This document shows positions 24,579-32,997 of a stretch of DNA of 64,000 nucleotides, piece by piece. The notes below the pieces were generated by a model that did not search any database, had not been told where the DNA came from, and worked only from the letters and a program-made list of their open reading frames with translations. The stretch comes from JBQTIQ01 sp052387955 (lineage in GTDB: Bacteria; Actinomycetota; Acidimicrobiia; Acidimicrobiales; JACDCH01), in contig JBQTIQ010000023.1 in assembly GCA_052387955.1 (NCBI GenBank), forward strand, positions 44,642 to 108,641, read 5' to 3'. Each line of letters opens with the position of its first letter. Positions within the stretch are counted from its first letter, which is position 1. A program made the translations under genes and the position numbers.

Positions 24579-25673
24579 TCAGGAGACCCGTACCGGCATG
24601 AGCAGGTAGAGGAAGTCGTCGTTGTCGGTCGAGCGGATCACCGCTGGCTTGAGCGCATCGAGCGTGTGGATGACGACTTCGTCGCCCGGCGTCACCTCGA
24701 CGCCGCTGAGCAGGTAGTCCGGGTTGAACGCCACGGTCAGCTCCGCCCCTTCGTACTTGGCGTCGATGTCCTCGTGGGCCTGGCCGACATCCTGGGTGAT
24801 GGCGACCAACTCGAGCCCATCGGCCCGCATGACCAGCCGTACCGGCGTCGCCTCGCGGGCCATGAGCTTCACCCGGCGGAGTGCCTCGAGCAGGGCATCG
24901 CGCCCGACGACGAGCCGGTTCGGATAGCTCTGGGGGATGAGCCCCCGGTAGGGCGGGAACTCGCCTTCGATGAGGCGCGTAGTGACCCGGGTCGGCCCCA
25001 CCGTGAAGGAGGCGTCGCGTTCCCCGAGGCGCAACTCGACGTGGTCGGGGCCGCTCAGCACCCGGACCAGTTCGGCCAGCGCACGGGAGGGGACCAGCAC
25101 CGTCTGGCCTTCGGCCAGGACCGACGCGCCGGGCAGGTCGCGCACAGCCAGGCGGTACGAGTCGGTGGCGACCAACCGCAGGCCGCTCTCCTCGGCGGCC
25201 ATCAGCACGCCGGTCAGGATGGGCCGGGCGTCGTCGGCGCTGGCCGCGGTCACCACCTGGCGCAGGGCGGTGGCGAGCTCTGCGGCGGGAAGGCTGAGCG
25301 CGTCACCACCGGGTTCGGGCAGGCGGGGGTACTCCTCCGCCGGCAGCACCCGGATGGCGAAGGCCGAACGGCCCGACGTGATGTGAGCCTCGTCGTCCTG
25401 GACGGTGACCACCACCGCACCGGACGGGAGCGCTCGGACGATCTCCGCCGCCAGCCGGCCCGGCAACACGGTGACACCGTCTTGCTCGCCCGACACCGGT
25501 ACGGCGACGTTTATGGTCAGATCGGTGTCGCTGCCGGTGAGGCGAAGTTCGTTACCGGTGAGCTCGGCCCGCAACCCGGACAGGACCGGCATGGTCCCTC
25601 CCCGGGACGAGACCGCTCGTCCCGAACTGGTCAGCCCGTCGACAAGTACATCCCGCTCACATCGGAACTTCAC
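24579..25673 (-). CDS. dnaN: DNA polymerase III beta sliding clamp
   Basis: 364 residues with the three clamp domains. Recognisable blocks include MKFRCERDVLVDGLTSSGRA, RPILTGVLMAAEESGLRLVA and the C-terminal LYLLMPVRVS strand end that closes the ring. It tethers polymerase III and many repair proteins to DNA. It lies directly downstream of dnaA after a 274-base gap that holds DnaA-box-like sequences. Confidence 0.96.
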   Translation of the reverse strand: MKFRCERDVLVDGLTSSGRAVSSRGGTMPVLSGLRAELTGNELRLTGSDTDLTINVAVPVSGEQDGVTVLPGRLAAEIVRALPSGAVVVTVQDDEAHITSGRSAFAIRVLPAEEYPRLPEPGGDALSLPAAELATALRQVVTAASADDARPILTGVLMAAEESGLRLVATDSYRLAVRDLPGASVLAEGQTVLVPSRALAELVRVLSGPDHVELRLGERDASFTVGPTRVTTRLIEGEFPPYRGLIPQSYPNRLVVGRDALLEALRRVKLMAREATPVRLVMRADGLELVAITQDVGQAHEDIDAKYEGAELTVAFNPDYLLSGVEVTPGDEVVIHTLDALKPAVIRSTDNDDFLYLLMPVRVS

Positions 25674-25947
25674 AGCTGCTCGCTTTCGTGTGCTCGTTCC
25701 TGTAGAGGTCCTAGTAGGGCCTGTGGATTGTGGATGAGACGGCTCGATGCCAGGTCAGGGACGATGAGGCTCCCCCCGCGCTGTCCCCAGGCTCCCACAG
25801 GCCCGCCGCTGCCGAAGGGATGACCCCACCAAGGCTCTGGACAACCGGGCCTTCGTCCACTGCTCGGCCCCAGCGTGTCTCCCCCGGGCCCACAGCCCCC
25901 TCCACCGGCGCGCGCCTCACGGTGGGGGGACGGGACGGGCACGGTCG
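25674..25947. other. dnaA-dnaN intergenic region, candidate oriC segment
   Basis: 274 bases, the usual oriC position in actinobacteria. DnaA-box-like nonamers are TGTGGATTG (25722-25730), TGTGGATGA (25729-25737, overlapping) and TCTGGACAA (25836-25844), each one or two mismatches from TGTGGAYAA. They are fewer and weaker than in streptomycetes or mycobacteria. A second, better cluster lies at the other end of dnaA. Confidence 0.55.
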
Positions 25948-27429
25948 TCAACCCTTGGCCTTGATGAGCTGGAGCAGTTCGTCGACCTGGTCGTAGATCT
26001 GGTGCTTCTCCCCCATCTGTTTCTCGATCTTCGATACCGCGTGCATCACCGTCGTATGGTCGCTCTTGCAAAAGGCCTTGGCGATCTGGGGGTAGCTGAG
26101 GTCGGTGAGGACCCGGCACACGTACATGGCGATCTGACGGGCGTTCACGAGGGGCCGGGTCCTGCTGCTGGAGAGCAGCTCCTCGACCGAGAGCTCGAAC
26201 ATCTTGGATGTGGCATCGAGGATGCGGTCGGGCGTGATGACCCGGGGCTGGCGGCTGGTCAGCAGGTCGCCCAGGACCCGTTCGGCCAGCTCCACCGAGA
26301 GGGGTTCGTTGTAGAGGTTGGTGAAGGCCGAGACCCGGGTGAGGGCGCCTTCGAGTTCTCTGATGTTGTCGGTGATGTGGGCCGCGATGTACTCCAGCAC
26401 CGGCTGTGGCACCTGGCTCGGCTGGCCCTCGGCCTTGCGTTGGAGGATGGCCAAACGGGTCTCGAAGTCGGGTGCTTGCACGTCGATGACCAGGCCCGAC
26501 TTGAACCGGGTCCGCAACCGTTCCTCGAGGCCTTTCCAGTCGTCGGGTCGGCGGTCACTCGACAGCACGACCTGTCGCCCGGCATCGTGCAGGGAGTTGA
26601 ACGTGTGGAAGAACTCCTCGAGAGTCTCCTTCTTGCCTTCGAAGAACTGGATGTCGTCGACCATCAGCACGTCGACACCCCGGTAGCGGCGCTTGAACGA
26701 ATCGGAGACCCCGGTACGGATCGAGTCGACGAACTCGTTGAGGAACGTTTCGCTCGACACGTACCGCACCCGGTACCCGGGATAGTTCTCCTGTACGAAA
26801 TGCCCGATGGCCTGGAGGAGGTGGGTCTTGCCCAGCCCGGCGTCGCCGTAGATGAACAGCGGGTTGTAGGAGACCCCCGGGCGTTCGGCCACGGTGAGGG
26901 CGGCGGCCTGGGCGAAGCGGTTGGACGCCCCGATCACGAATGCTTCGAACGTGTAGCGGGGGTTCAGGCCTTCTGGCCGGGGGATAGCGTCCCGGCTCCC
27001 GTCGACCACGCCGAAGGGCAGCCGGGCATGGTCCTGTTCGGCGGGGGCGTGGCCCTCCGATGCGGTCACAGCGTCGGGGTTGGGCCGGCCGAAGGGTTCG
27101 TCCCACCCGCTCAGCGCGGCATCCGTCGCCGCTGCCGGTCGAATTTCGACCCGAACGTCGACGCCGGCGGCCCCGACGTCGGCCAACGCCGCACGGATGA
27201 GATGGAGATAGCGGGTTTCGATACGGTCCTTGACCCAGGGGCTCGGCACCGCCAAGGCCAATTCGGTCTCGCTGCCATTCACGGCCACCACGTCGGAGAA
27301 CGTCGACGACCACACCGTTTCGGACACCTGTTCCTTCAGGACCTCGCCACACGACGTCCACAGGATCTGTGCTTCGCCCACCAGCCTCAACACCTTCCCT
27401 GGTCGGTTCAAGTCCACAATGACATCCAC
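25948..27429 (-). CDS. dnaA: chromosomal replication initiator DnaA
   Basis: 493 residues. Domain I is at the N-terminus (ILWTSCGEVLKEQVSETVWS). The AAA+ core has Walker A GDAGLGKTHLLQAIG and Walker B VDVLMVDDIQFFEGK. Domain IV ends with FCKSDHTTVMHAVSKIEKQM, the box-recognition helix. The GTG at 27429 lies inside two TGTGGA repeats that look like DnaA boxes, so GTG 27381 (reading MGEAQILWTSCGEV) is an alternative true start. Autoregulation by DnaA binding at its own start is likely. Confidence 0.96.
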   Translation of the reverse strand: MDVIVDLNRPGKVLRLVGEAQILWTSCGEVLKEQVSETVWSSTFSDVVAVNGSETELALAVPSPWVKDRIETRYLHLIRAALADVGAAGVDVRVEIRPAAATDAALSGWDEPFGRPNPDAVTASEGHAPAEQDHARLPFGVVDGSRDAIPRPEGLNPRYTFEAFVIGASNRFAQAAALTVAERPGVSYNPLFIYGDAGLGKTHLLQAIGHFVQENYPGYRVRYVSSETFLNEFVDSIRTGVSDSFKRRYRGVDVLMVDDIQFFEGKKETLEEFFHTFNSLHDAGRQVVLSSDRRPDDWKGLEERLRTRFKSGLVIDVQAPDFETRLAILQRKAEGQPSQVPQPVLEYIAAHITDNIRELEGALTRVSAFTNLYNEPLSVELAERVLGDLLTSRQPRVITPDRILDATSKMFELSVEELLSSSRTRPLVNARQIAMYVCRVLTDLSYPQIAKAFCKSDHTTVMHAVSKIEKQMGEKHQIYDQVDELLQLIKAKG

Positions 27430-27575
27430 AGCTGTGGATACATGCAGCAGCGCCGGCTGACCGGAGCGCTGCAGGTGTTACCGAGTAACACCGGTCAAAT
27501 CCGGCGCCGTTCTCCTTCTGCCGAAAGGGGAAGACGGCTCCTGAAGGCCGTGGGCACCGTAGCATGTTGTCCACA
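27410..27575. promoter_or_regulatory. oriC: DnaA-box cluster at the dnaA start, candidate oriC
   Basis: Nonamers on both strands: AAGTCCACA (27410-27418), ACATCCACA (27422-27430), TGTGGATAC (27433-27441) and an exact TTGTCCACA (27567-27575). The two middle boxes form the perfect 16-base palindrome ATCCACAGCTGTGGAT (27424-27439). The boxes overlap the first dnaA codons and lie where leftward and rightward gene blocks diverge. Confidence 0.65.
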
Positions 27576-27695
27576 GGCGTGCGGAGGCCCAGGTCGGGAC
27601 CGTTGACGGTCCGAGGGCGGGCCCGGTCACCGGCGCGGGGAAGGCTCGGCGGTGCATCTCGGCGAAGCTTGGGTGGCCCTTTCGCCCCCTGGAAA

Positions 27696-27724
27696 TTGCT
27701 CCGGGGGGAAGCGCGCTCTACCGT
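27696..27724 (+). promoter_or_regulatory. putative rpmH promoter
   Basis: TTGCTC (27696-27701) and TACCGT (27719-27724) are 17 bases apart. The -10 fits TAnnnT. It lies about 125 bases before the rpmH GTG; a long leader upstream of rpmH-rnpA is usual. Confidence 0.4.
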
Positions 27725-27847
27725 GAACCGGCGCACGAAGGCGTCCGGTAGGCGCGTCTGGTACCTACATCACGGCCGGGGCCTGTACGACATGGCTCGG
27801 CTGCTGGGTTCCTGGTGCCGACACTCCGAAAGGCCAGGAGGACCACT

Positions 27848-27982
27848 GTGAAGCGCACCTACCAACCCAACAAGCGGAGGCGGGCCAAGCGGCACGGCTT
27901 CCGGCACCGTATGTCGACCCGCGCCGGCAGGGCCGTGGTGCGATCACGTCGGCTCAAGGGCCGTCAGCGGCTTTCGGCCTGA
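27848..27982 (+). CDS. rpmH: 50S ribosomal protein L34
   Basis: 44 residues, normal for L34. It starts MKRTYQPNKRRRAKRHGFRH and ends RRLKGRQRLSA, all typical. GTG start with AGGAGG eight bases upstream. It opens the rightward rpmH-rnpA-yidD-yidC-jag-rsmG block. Confidence 0.97.
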   Translation: MKRTYQPNKRRRAKRHGFRHRMSTRAGRAVVRSRRLKGRQRLSA

Positions 27983-28003
27983 CCTGCGTGTGGCCGGTCA
28001 CGC

Positions 28004-28342
28004 GTGCCGGTACGGCGGGTACGCGACGGCCGGACCTTTCGTGCTCTGGAGCGCGACGGGTCGCGGGCGCGCGCCGGAGCGGTGACGGTGACTGCCCTGA
28101 TCGAGGCCGACGAGCACAGCTCCGATGCTCCACCCCGAGTGGCCTATGCGGTCAGTCGTCGTGTCGGCCCCGCCGTGGTGCGCAACCTCGTCCGACGCCG
28201 GCTACGGGCCATCGTTTCCGACATCGGCCTACCGCCGGGCGCCGCGTACCTGATATCTGCCGGCCCGGCTGCGGCCCGAACCCCATACTCCGTACTGCGA
28301 AGCCAGGTCGTCACCGCCGTTGGAACCTTGGCGCGGCCCTGA
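28004..28342 (+). CDS. rnpA: ribonuclease P protein component
   Basis: 112 residues from a GTG start. The family's RNA-binding motif is VVRNLVRRRLRAIV, preceded by RVAYAVSRRVGPA. It binds the catalytic RNase P RNA for tRNA 5' maturation. It follows rpmH by 21 bases and its stop overlaps the yidD start by one base. Confidence 0.95.
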   Translation: MPVRRVRDGRTFRALERDGSRARAGAVTVTALIEADEHSSDAPPRVAYAVSRRVGPAVVRNLVRRRLRAIVSDIGLPPGAAYLISAGPAAARTPYSVLRSQVVTAVGTLARP

Positions 28343-28659
28343 TGAAGGCTCCGTCGCCTGTGGTCGCCCGAGAAGCCGTGACGTTGACCGCAGTCGCCCA
28401 GGCTGCTGCACCCGTCCCGTGTTCGTGGCCTGCTCGGCCCCTACGCGGCGCGGTGCGTTGGTACCGGGTGCTGTTCGCGGCAAGACCATCGCCGTGCCGG
28501 TTCGACCCGAGCTGTTCCGCCTTCGCCATCGAGGCTCTCGAGCAGCACGGGGCGTTGAAGGGCTCGTGGCTGACGGTGCGGCGCCTTGCTCGCTGCCATC
28601 CCTTCGGCGGGCTGGGGTGGGACCCCGTCCCGCCCGCCCGCAAACCCACCAAAGGCTGA
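28342..28659 (+). CDS. yidD: membrane protein insertion efficiency factor YidD
   Basis: 105 residues. The YidD core is CRFDPSCSAFAIEALEQHG and the closing LARCHPFGG, with the three conserved cysteines (in CRF, SCS and RCHP). An N-terminal extension of about 40 residues is longer than usual. It assists YidC insertion. It is coupled to rnpA by TGATG and stands six bases before yidC. Confidence 0.93.
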   Translation: MKAPSPVVAREAVTLTAVAQAAAPVPCSWPARPLRGAVRWYRVLFAARPSPCRFDPSCSAFAIEALEQHGALKGSWLTVRRLARCHPFGGLGWDPVPPARKPTKG

Positions 28660-28665
28660 GAACAC

Positions 28666-29985
28666 ATGTTCGGTCTCTTTGCCAGGATCCTGGAGAAGCT
28701 CTACGAGGTCTGGCCTTCGTACTTCGGCGCCATCGCCCTGCTGACGCTGATCGTGATGATCGTCCTCACGCCGCTGACCCTCAAGGGCACCCGGTCGATG
28801 ATGATGCTCCAGCTGGTGCAGCCGGAGGTGAAACGGCTGCAGAACCAGTACCGGGACGATCGCCAGAAGTTGAACGAGGCGATGCTCCAGTTCTACAAGG
28901 AGAACAACATCAACCCGTTCAGCGGCTGCCTGCCGCTGCTGGTCCAGTTCCCGGTCTTCATCGTCCTCTACCGGGTCCTTCACGGCCTGACCCGGATCGA
29001 CGGCGGCCCCGGAGGGTCCGGAAACTTCAACCCGTCCTACATCTCCGACGACAGTGCCCTGTCGATCGCCCTCCGCAACACGAACGAGATGCTCTCGTTC
29101 GGTATCGACCTGTCGAAGTCTGCCGCGGAAAGGATCCAGGAGTCCTTCGTCGCCGGCCTCCCCTACCTGGTGCTCGTCCTGCTGGTAGGGGTCACGAGCT
29201 TCGTCCAGCAGAAGCAGATCAGCGGTCGCAACCCAGCCCTGTCCCAGAACCCTCAGCAGCGTCTGCTCATGAAGTTGGCGCCGGCAATGATCACGTTCTT
29301 CTCGCTGATCGTCCCCGCGGGGCTGACCGTCTACTTCCTGGTCTCGAACCTGTACCGCATCATGCAGCAGGAGCTCATCTCGCGGACGATCTACCGCACG
29401 CCCGAGGCAGTGCGCCTGCGTGAGATGCAGGAGACCCAGCTGGCCGAGTCCAAGACCAAGCCCGACGGCCCGAAGAAGGGCTTCATGGAGCGCTACCTCG
29501 GCGATGCCGCCCCTCGTATGGAGGAGGTCCAGGCCAGGAAGGCAGAGATCCAGGCCAGGAAGGCAAAGTCATCCTCGTCATCGCGTTCCGGGGCGAAGCC
29601 GGGCCGGCCCGCCAACCGGTCGCAGGGCGAGCGGGCCCGGCCGTCGCGGCCGGGGCCGAGCAACAATGGCCGGCCAAGGGCGGCCAAGGGTGGTCGCAAG
29701 CAGTCGTCGGCCAGCACCAGCAGCAGCAGCAGCAGCAGTCGTACGGGGTCGTCGACGGGTTCCGCCAACCAGCCGGCGGCAGGCAAGCGGGGCCGAGATC
29801 GTGCCGCCGGGGATGAAACGACGACCGCGGGCCCGACCCCGACCAGCTCGAACGGTCCCTCGACGCCGGCCAAGAACCGTCCGTCAGGTCCGCGCCCCGC
29901 TACGGCCCGAAGCGGGCACGGTGGTCGTACGACCCCGCCGGGAGCGCGTCCCCAGAACGCCCGCAAGAAAAAGAAGAGGAAGTGA
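28666..29985 (+). CDS. yidC: YidC/Oxa1-family membrane protein insertase
   Basis: 439 residues. The insertase core has a first helix, FGAIALLTLIVMIVLTPLTL, the amphipathic coiled hairpin LQNQYRDDRQKLNEAMLQFY, then KENNINPFSGCLPLLVQFPV and further helices, ending AGLTVYFLVSNLYRIMQQ. The last 130 residues form a long basic, Ser-rich tail (runs of Ser, RPGPSNNGRPRAAKGGRK) that would bind ribosomes or nucleic acid in the cytoplasm. Coupled to jag by a GTGA overlap. Confidence 0.95.
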   Translation: MFGLFARILEKLYEVWPSYFGAIALLTLIVMIVLTPLTLKGTRSMMMLQLVQPEVKRLQNQYRDDRQKLNEAMLQFYKENNINPFSGCLPLLVQFPVFIVLYRVLHGLTRIDGGPGGSGNFNPSYISDDSALSIALRNTNEMLSFGIDLSKSAAERIQESFVAGLPYLVLVLLVGVTSFVQQKQISGRNPALSQNPQQRLLMKLAPAMITFFSLIVPAGLTVYFLVSNLYRIMQQELISRTIYRTPEAVRLREMQETQLAESKTKPDGPKKGFMERYLGDAAPRMEEVQARKAEIQARKAKSSSSSRSGAKPGRPANRSQGERARPSRPGPSNNGRPRAAKGGRKQSSASTSSSSSSSRTGSSTGSANQPAAGKRGRDRAAGDETTTAGPTPTSSNGPSTPAKNRPSGPRPATARSGHGGRTTPPGARPQNARKKKKRK

Positions 29986-30977
29986 CCGTGGAGTGGGTCG
30001 AGACCACTGGGCGAACGCTGGAAGAGGCCAAGGAGACGGCTCTCGATCAGCTCGGCGTCGATGAACAGGACGCCGAGTTCGAGGTCCTCGAGGAGCCCCG
30101 GCCCGGCCTCTTCGGGCGTATGAGGGGCGAAGCGCGGGTCCGGGCACGGGTTCGCCCCAGCGTCCCGCGGCCGAAAGCCGAGCGGCGCGACCGTCGGCGG
30201 CGCGACGACCGACGGCCGGCACCCGAACGGGCGAGGACCGACGCCGACGGTCCGAGCCACGACGAGCCGACCGGCGAACCGACGCTCGGTGGCGATCAGG
30301 GCGAAGATGACCAGCCGGTCGCCGGCGAGGGCGAGGCCGCGGAGCCGAGCGGGGACCGCCGGGCCGGGGGGCGGGGCCGGAGCCGGCCGCGCAGCCGGCC
30401 CGCGAGCGATGGACCGGACAGTTCGAGGCGGCCCGCCGATGGCGGGCCCGAAGGGAGCGGTATGAGCGCGGACGTGGCCATCGAGGAGCAGGTAGCGATG
30501 ACGCGGGCGTTCCTCGTCGGCCTTGCCCAGGCCTTCGACGTCGAAGCCGAGGTCCGCGACGAACGCATCGACGAAGAGACGTTCGAGGTACACCTCGACG
30601 GTTCGGAACTGGGCCTGCTGGTGGGGCCGAAGGGCCAGACGCTGAGTGCCATCCAGGAGTTGGCCCGAGCAGCAGGCCAGCGACAGGCCCCGGGCAGCCA
30701 CCGGGGCCGGGTGCGCATCGATGTGGCCGGGTACCGACAGCGGCGGAGGGAAGCGCTCGAACGTTTCGCTCGCCAGGTCGCCGAAGACGTCCTGTCGAGT
30801 GATGTGGCCAAGGCCCTCGAACCGATGCATCCTGCCGACCGCAAAGTCGTGCACGACACCATCAACACCATCGACGGTGTGAACACGACATCCGAGGGCG
30901 AGGAGCCCTTCCGCCGCGTGGTCATCATGCCGGCGTCGTCCAGCGGCGATGAGGTCGAGGCGGACGACGACGAGTGA
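29982..30977 (+). CDS. jag: Jag/KhpB-family RNA-binding protein
   Basis: 331 residues. An N-terminal Jag_N domain (VEWVETTGRTLEEAKETALD, then EEPRPGLFGRMRG) is followed by a long charged, disordered linker, a KH domain (LGLLVGPKGQTLSAIQELAR) and a C-terminal R3H domain. KhpB partners with KhpA to bind RNA and affects cell division and elongation in Gram-positives. The linker, about 100 residues of Arg, Gly, Ser and Pro, is longer than usual. It starts from GTG inside the yidC stop. Confidence 0.9.
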   Translation: MTVEWVETTGRTLEEAKETALDQLGVDEQDAEFEVLEEPRPGLFGRMRGEARVRARVRPSVPRPKAERRDRRRRDDRRPAPERARTDADGPSHDEPTGEPTLGGDQGEDDQPVAGEGEAAEPSGDRRAGGRGRSRPRSRPASDGPDSSRRPADGGPEGSGMSADVAIEEQVAMTRAFLVGLAQAFDVEAEVRDERIDEETFEVHLDGSELGLLVGPKGQTLSAIQELARAAGQRQAPGSHRGRVRIDVAGYRQRRREALERFARQVAEDVLSSDVAKALEPMHPADRKVVHDTINTIDGVNTTSEGEEPFRRVVIMPASSSGDEVEADDDE

Positions 30978-31632
30978 GCCCGGGGAGGACCGGGGACTGC
31001 TCCCGGCGGACGACCGGCGTGCTTTACGTCATATCCTGGAAAAGGCTCGCGACCTGGGATTTCTCGGACCGGACCACGTCGATGCCCACATAGGTCATGC
31101 CTTGGCGTTCGCGCCGGCCGTCGCGCCGACGCCCCGGCAGGCGCTTGATCTCGGCAGTGGCGGCGGCGTGCCCGGCCTGGTGTTGGCGATGGCCTGGCCG
31201 GAATCGCGATGGGGGCTGGTGGATGCTGGCAAGCGGCGGTCCGAGTTCCTCACCTGGGCCGTCGACCTGCTCGGGGTCAGCCGACGCGTCGACGTCTGGT
31301 GGGGCCGGGCCGAGGAGATGGCACGACAACCAGGCCTGAGAGCCCGTCACGACCTGGTGGTGGCCCGCAGCTTCGGTCCCCCCGCCGTGACCGCCGAGTG
31401 CGGTGCGGGCTTCCTGTCGCTCGGTGGCTCCCTGCTGGTCAGCGAGCCACCAGCGCCTGCACAAGGACGTTGGGACGTGGCCGCCTTGGCCGCCTTGGGC
31501 TTGACCGATGCCGGTCTGTGGTCGGAGCGGCCTTCGATCCGGCGGCTGATCGCGGTCGCGCTCTGTCCCGAGCGCTATCCGCGCCGGACGGGGCTGCCGG
31601 CGAAGCGCCCCCTGTTCGGTGGGACCAGGTAG
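30949..31632 (+). CDS. rsmG: 16S rRNA (guanine527-N7)-methyltransferase
   Basis: 227 residues. SAM-binding motif I is ALDLGSGGGVPGLVLAMAWP; motifs follow in WGLVDAGKRRSEFL and LVVARSFGPPAVTAE. RsmG makes m7G527 in 16S rRNA; loss gives low-level streptomycin resistance. The ATG at 30949 lies within jag's last codons, a 29-base overlap. No start fits the frame later, so I accept it. The two parS sites begin 21 bases after its stop. Confidence 0.92.
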   Translation: MRSRRTTTSEPGEDRGLLPADDRRALRHILEKARDLGFLGPDHVDAHIGHALAFAPAVAPTPRQALDLGSGGGVPGLVLAMAWPESRWGLVDAGKRRSEFLTWAVDLLGVSRRVDVWWGRAEEMARQPGLRARHDLVVARSFGPPAVTAECGAGFLSLGGSLLVSEPPAPAQGRWDVAALAALGLTDAGLWSERPSIRRLIAVALCPERYPRRTGLPAKRPLFGGTR

Positions 31633-31652
31633 GAGAGGACCGTCGTCGCGCC

Positions 31653-31666
31653 GTTCCACGTGGAAC
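31653..31666. promoter_or_regulatory. parS: parS centromere site 1
   Basis: GTTCCACGTGGAAC is a perfect 14-base palindrome matching the universal parS core GTTtCACGTGaAAC with one symmetric change. It lies between rsmG and parA, the usual position, and binds ParB. Confidence 0.93.
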
Positions 31667-31727
31667 ATCCCACGGAGAGGTGAGGTCCGTTGGGCGACAG
31701 TTCCGAAGTTCGGACACGTACTCGAGG

Positions 31728-31741
31728 GTTCCACGTGAAAC
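31728..31741. promoter_or_regulatory. parS: parS centromere site 2
   Basis: GTTCCACGTGAAAC matches the parS consensus at all but one base and lies 62 bases from site 1. It overlaps the first codons of parA if the upstream TTG at 31690 is used; with the ATG at 31783 it is just upstream. Confidence 0.92.
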
Positions 31742-31782
31742 TGGGCCGCGCTCTCTTGACGGACCGCCGGTTCAGCGCCAGG

Positions 31783-32997
31783 ATGGCGGCAGTGGCTGAA
31801 CCTCAACCCGACCTCTTGACTCGAGGCCGCGCCATCTTCGAACGGCTGCGCAGCGGTACCGAGACAGAAGCCGTCCTGCCGAACGCTGTAGCACAGATGG
31901 AGCCGGCGGACCTGCCTGAGGATCCGGGCTCGTGCGAGCAGGCGCCCGAAGGTGGACCGGCCGACGGGGCTACACCAGCTGACGAGGCCGGGCCCGTGGC
32001 GACGTCGGCTCACCTTGAAGACGTGCTCATCGACGATGTCGATCGAAGATCGAACGGCCGGTCTGATGGTGCCGCTGGGACGGTGGCGCCCCCGGACCGG
32101 GCGGTGCCGGATCGGGCCCGCCTACCATCGCCCCCCTCCATCCGCACCGAGGACGGCGTCGCCGATCCCGAAGTGACGCGTCCGAGCGATCTCGACCCGG
32201 ACCGTTTTGCCCGCCCGCTGCCGCGGGTCTTCGCCATCACCAACCAGAAGGGTGGGGTCGGCAAGACGACCACCGCCGTGAACCTGGGTGCATCCATGGC
32301 CGACCAAGGACTGCGAGTGCTGGTCGTCGACCTCGACCCACAGGGCAATGCCACCACTGGTCTCGGCCTCAACACCCGAGATCTGAGTACTTCGATGTAT
32401 GACGTGATTCTCCGGGATATCCCAATTGAAGACTGCATCGAGGCGACGTCCGTCCGGAACCTGTTCGTGGCCCCTGCCAACCTTGACCTTGCCGGGGCCG
32501 AGATCGAGCTCGTGCCGGCGTTCAGTCGAGAGTTGAAGCTTCGTCGTGCCCTGTCCGAAGTCCGCGATGACTACGACGTGGTGCTAATCGACTGTCCCCC
32601 CTCGCTCGGGCTCCTCACCATCAACAGCCTGGCCGCCGCGACCGAGGTGCTGGTCCCGATCCAGTGCGAGTACTACGCCCTCGAGGGGCTGGGCCAGCTC
32701 CTGCGGAACGTCAACATGGTGCAGCGGAACCTCAACCCCGACCTGGAGCTGAGTGTGATCGTGCTGGTCATGTACGACGGCCGTACGAAGTTGTCCGACC
32801 AGGTCGTGCAAGAGGTACGCCGGCATTTCGGTGACAAGGTGTGCCGGACGGTGGTACCCCGCACGGTCCGCCTTTCCGAGGCCCCGTCGTACGGGCAGCC
32901 GATCAGCGCGTTCGACCCCATGTCTCGGGGCGCCATCGCCTACCGGGAACTGGCCAAGGAGGTTATCGGCGTTGGCACGCCAAGCCGGGCTGGGTAG
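31783..32997 (+). CDS. parA: chromosome partitioning ATPase ParA
   Basis: About 404 residues from this ATG. The deviant Walker A is ITNQKGGVGKTTTAVNLG, with A' and B motifs in LVVDLDPQGNATTGLG and VVLIDCPPSLGLL. ParA forms the nucleoid gradient that moves ParB-parS complexes. An N-terminal extension of about 150 residues, mostly charged and Pro-rich, precedes the ATPase; typical ParA proteins have few residues there. A TTG at 31690 would extend it by 31 residues and cover parS site 2. Overlaps parB by 26 bases. Confidence 0.93.
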   Translation: MAAVAEPQPDLLTRGRAIFERLRSGTETEAVLPNAVAQMEPADLPEDPGSCEQAPEGGPADGATPADEAGPVATSAHLEDVLIDDVDRRSNGRSDGAAGTVAPPDRAVPDRARLPSPPSIRTEDGVADPEVTRPSDLDPDRFARPLPRVFAITNQKGGVGKTTTAVNLGASMADQGLRVLVVDLDPQGNATTGLGLNTRDLSTSMYDVILRDIPIEDCIEATSVRNLFVAPANLDLAGAEIELVPAFSRELKLRRALSEVRDDYDVVLIDCPPSLGLLTINSLAAATEVLVPIQCEYYALEGLGQLLRNVNMVQRNLNPDLELSVIVLVMYDGRTKLSDQVVQEVRRHFGDKVCRTVVPRTVRLSEAPSYGQPISAFDPMSRGAIAYRELAKEVIGVGTPSRAG

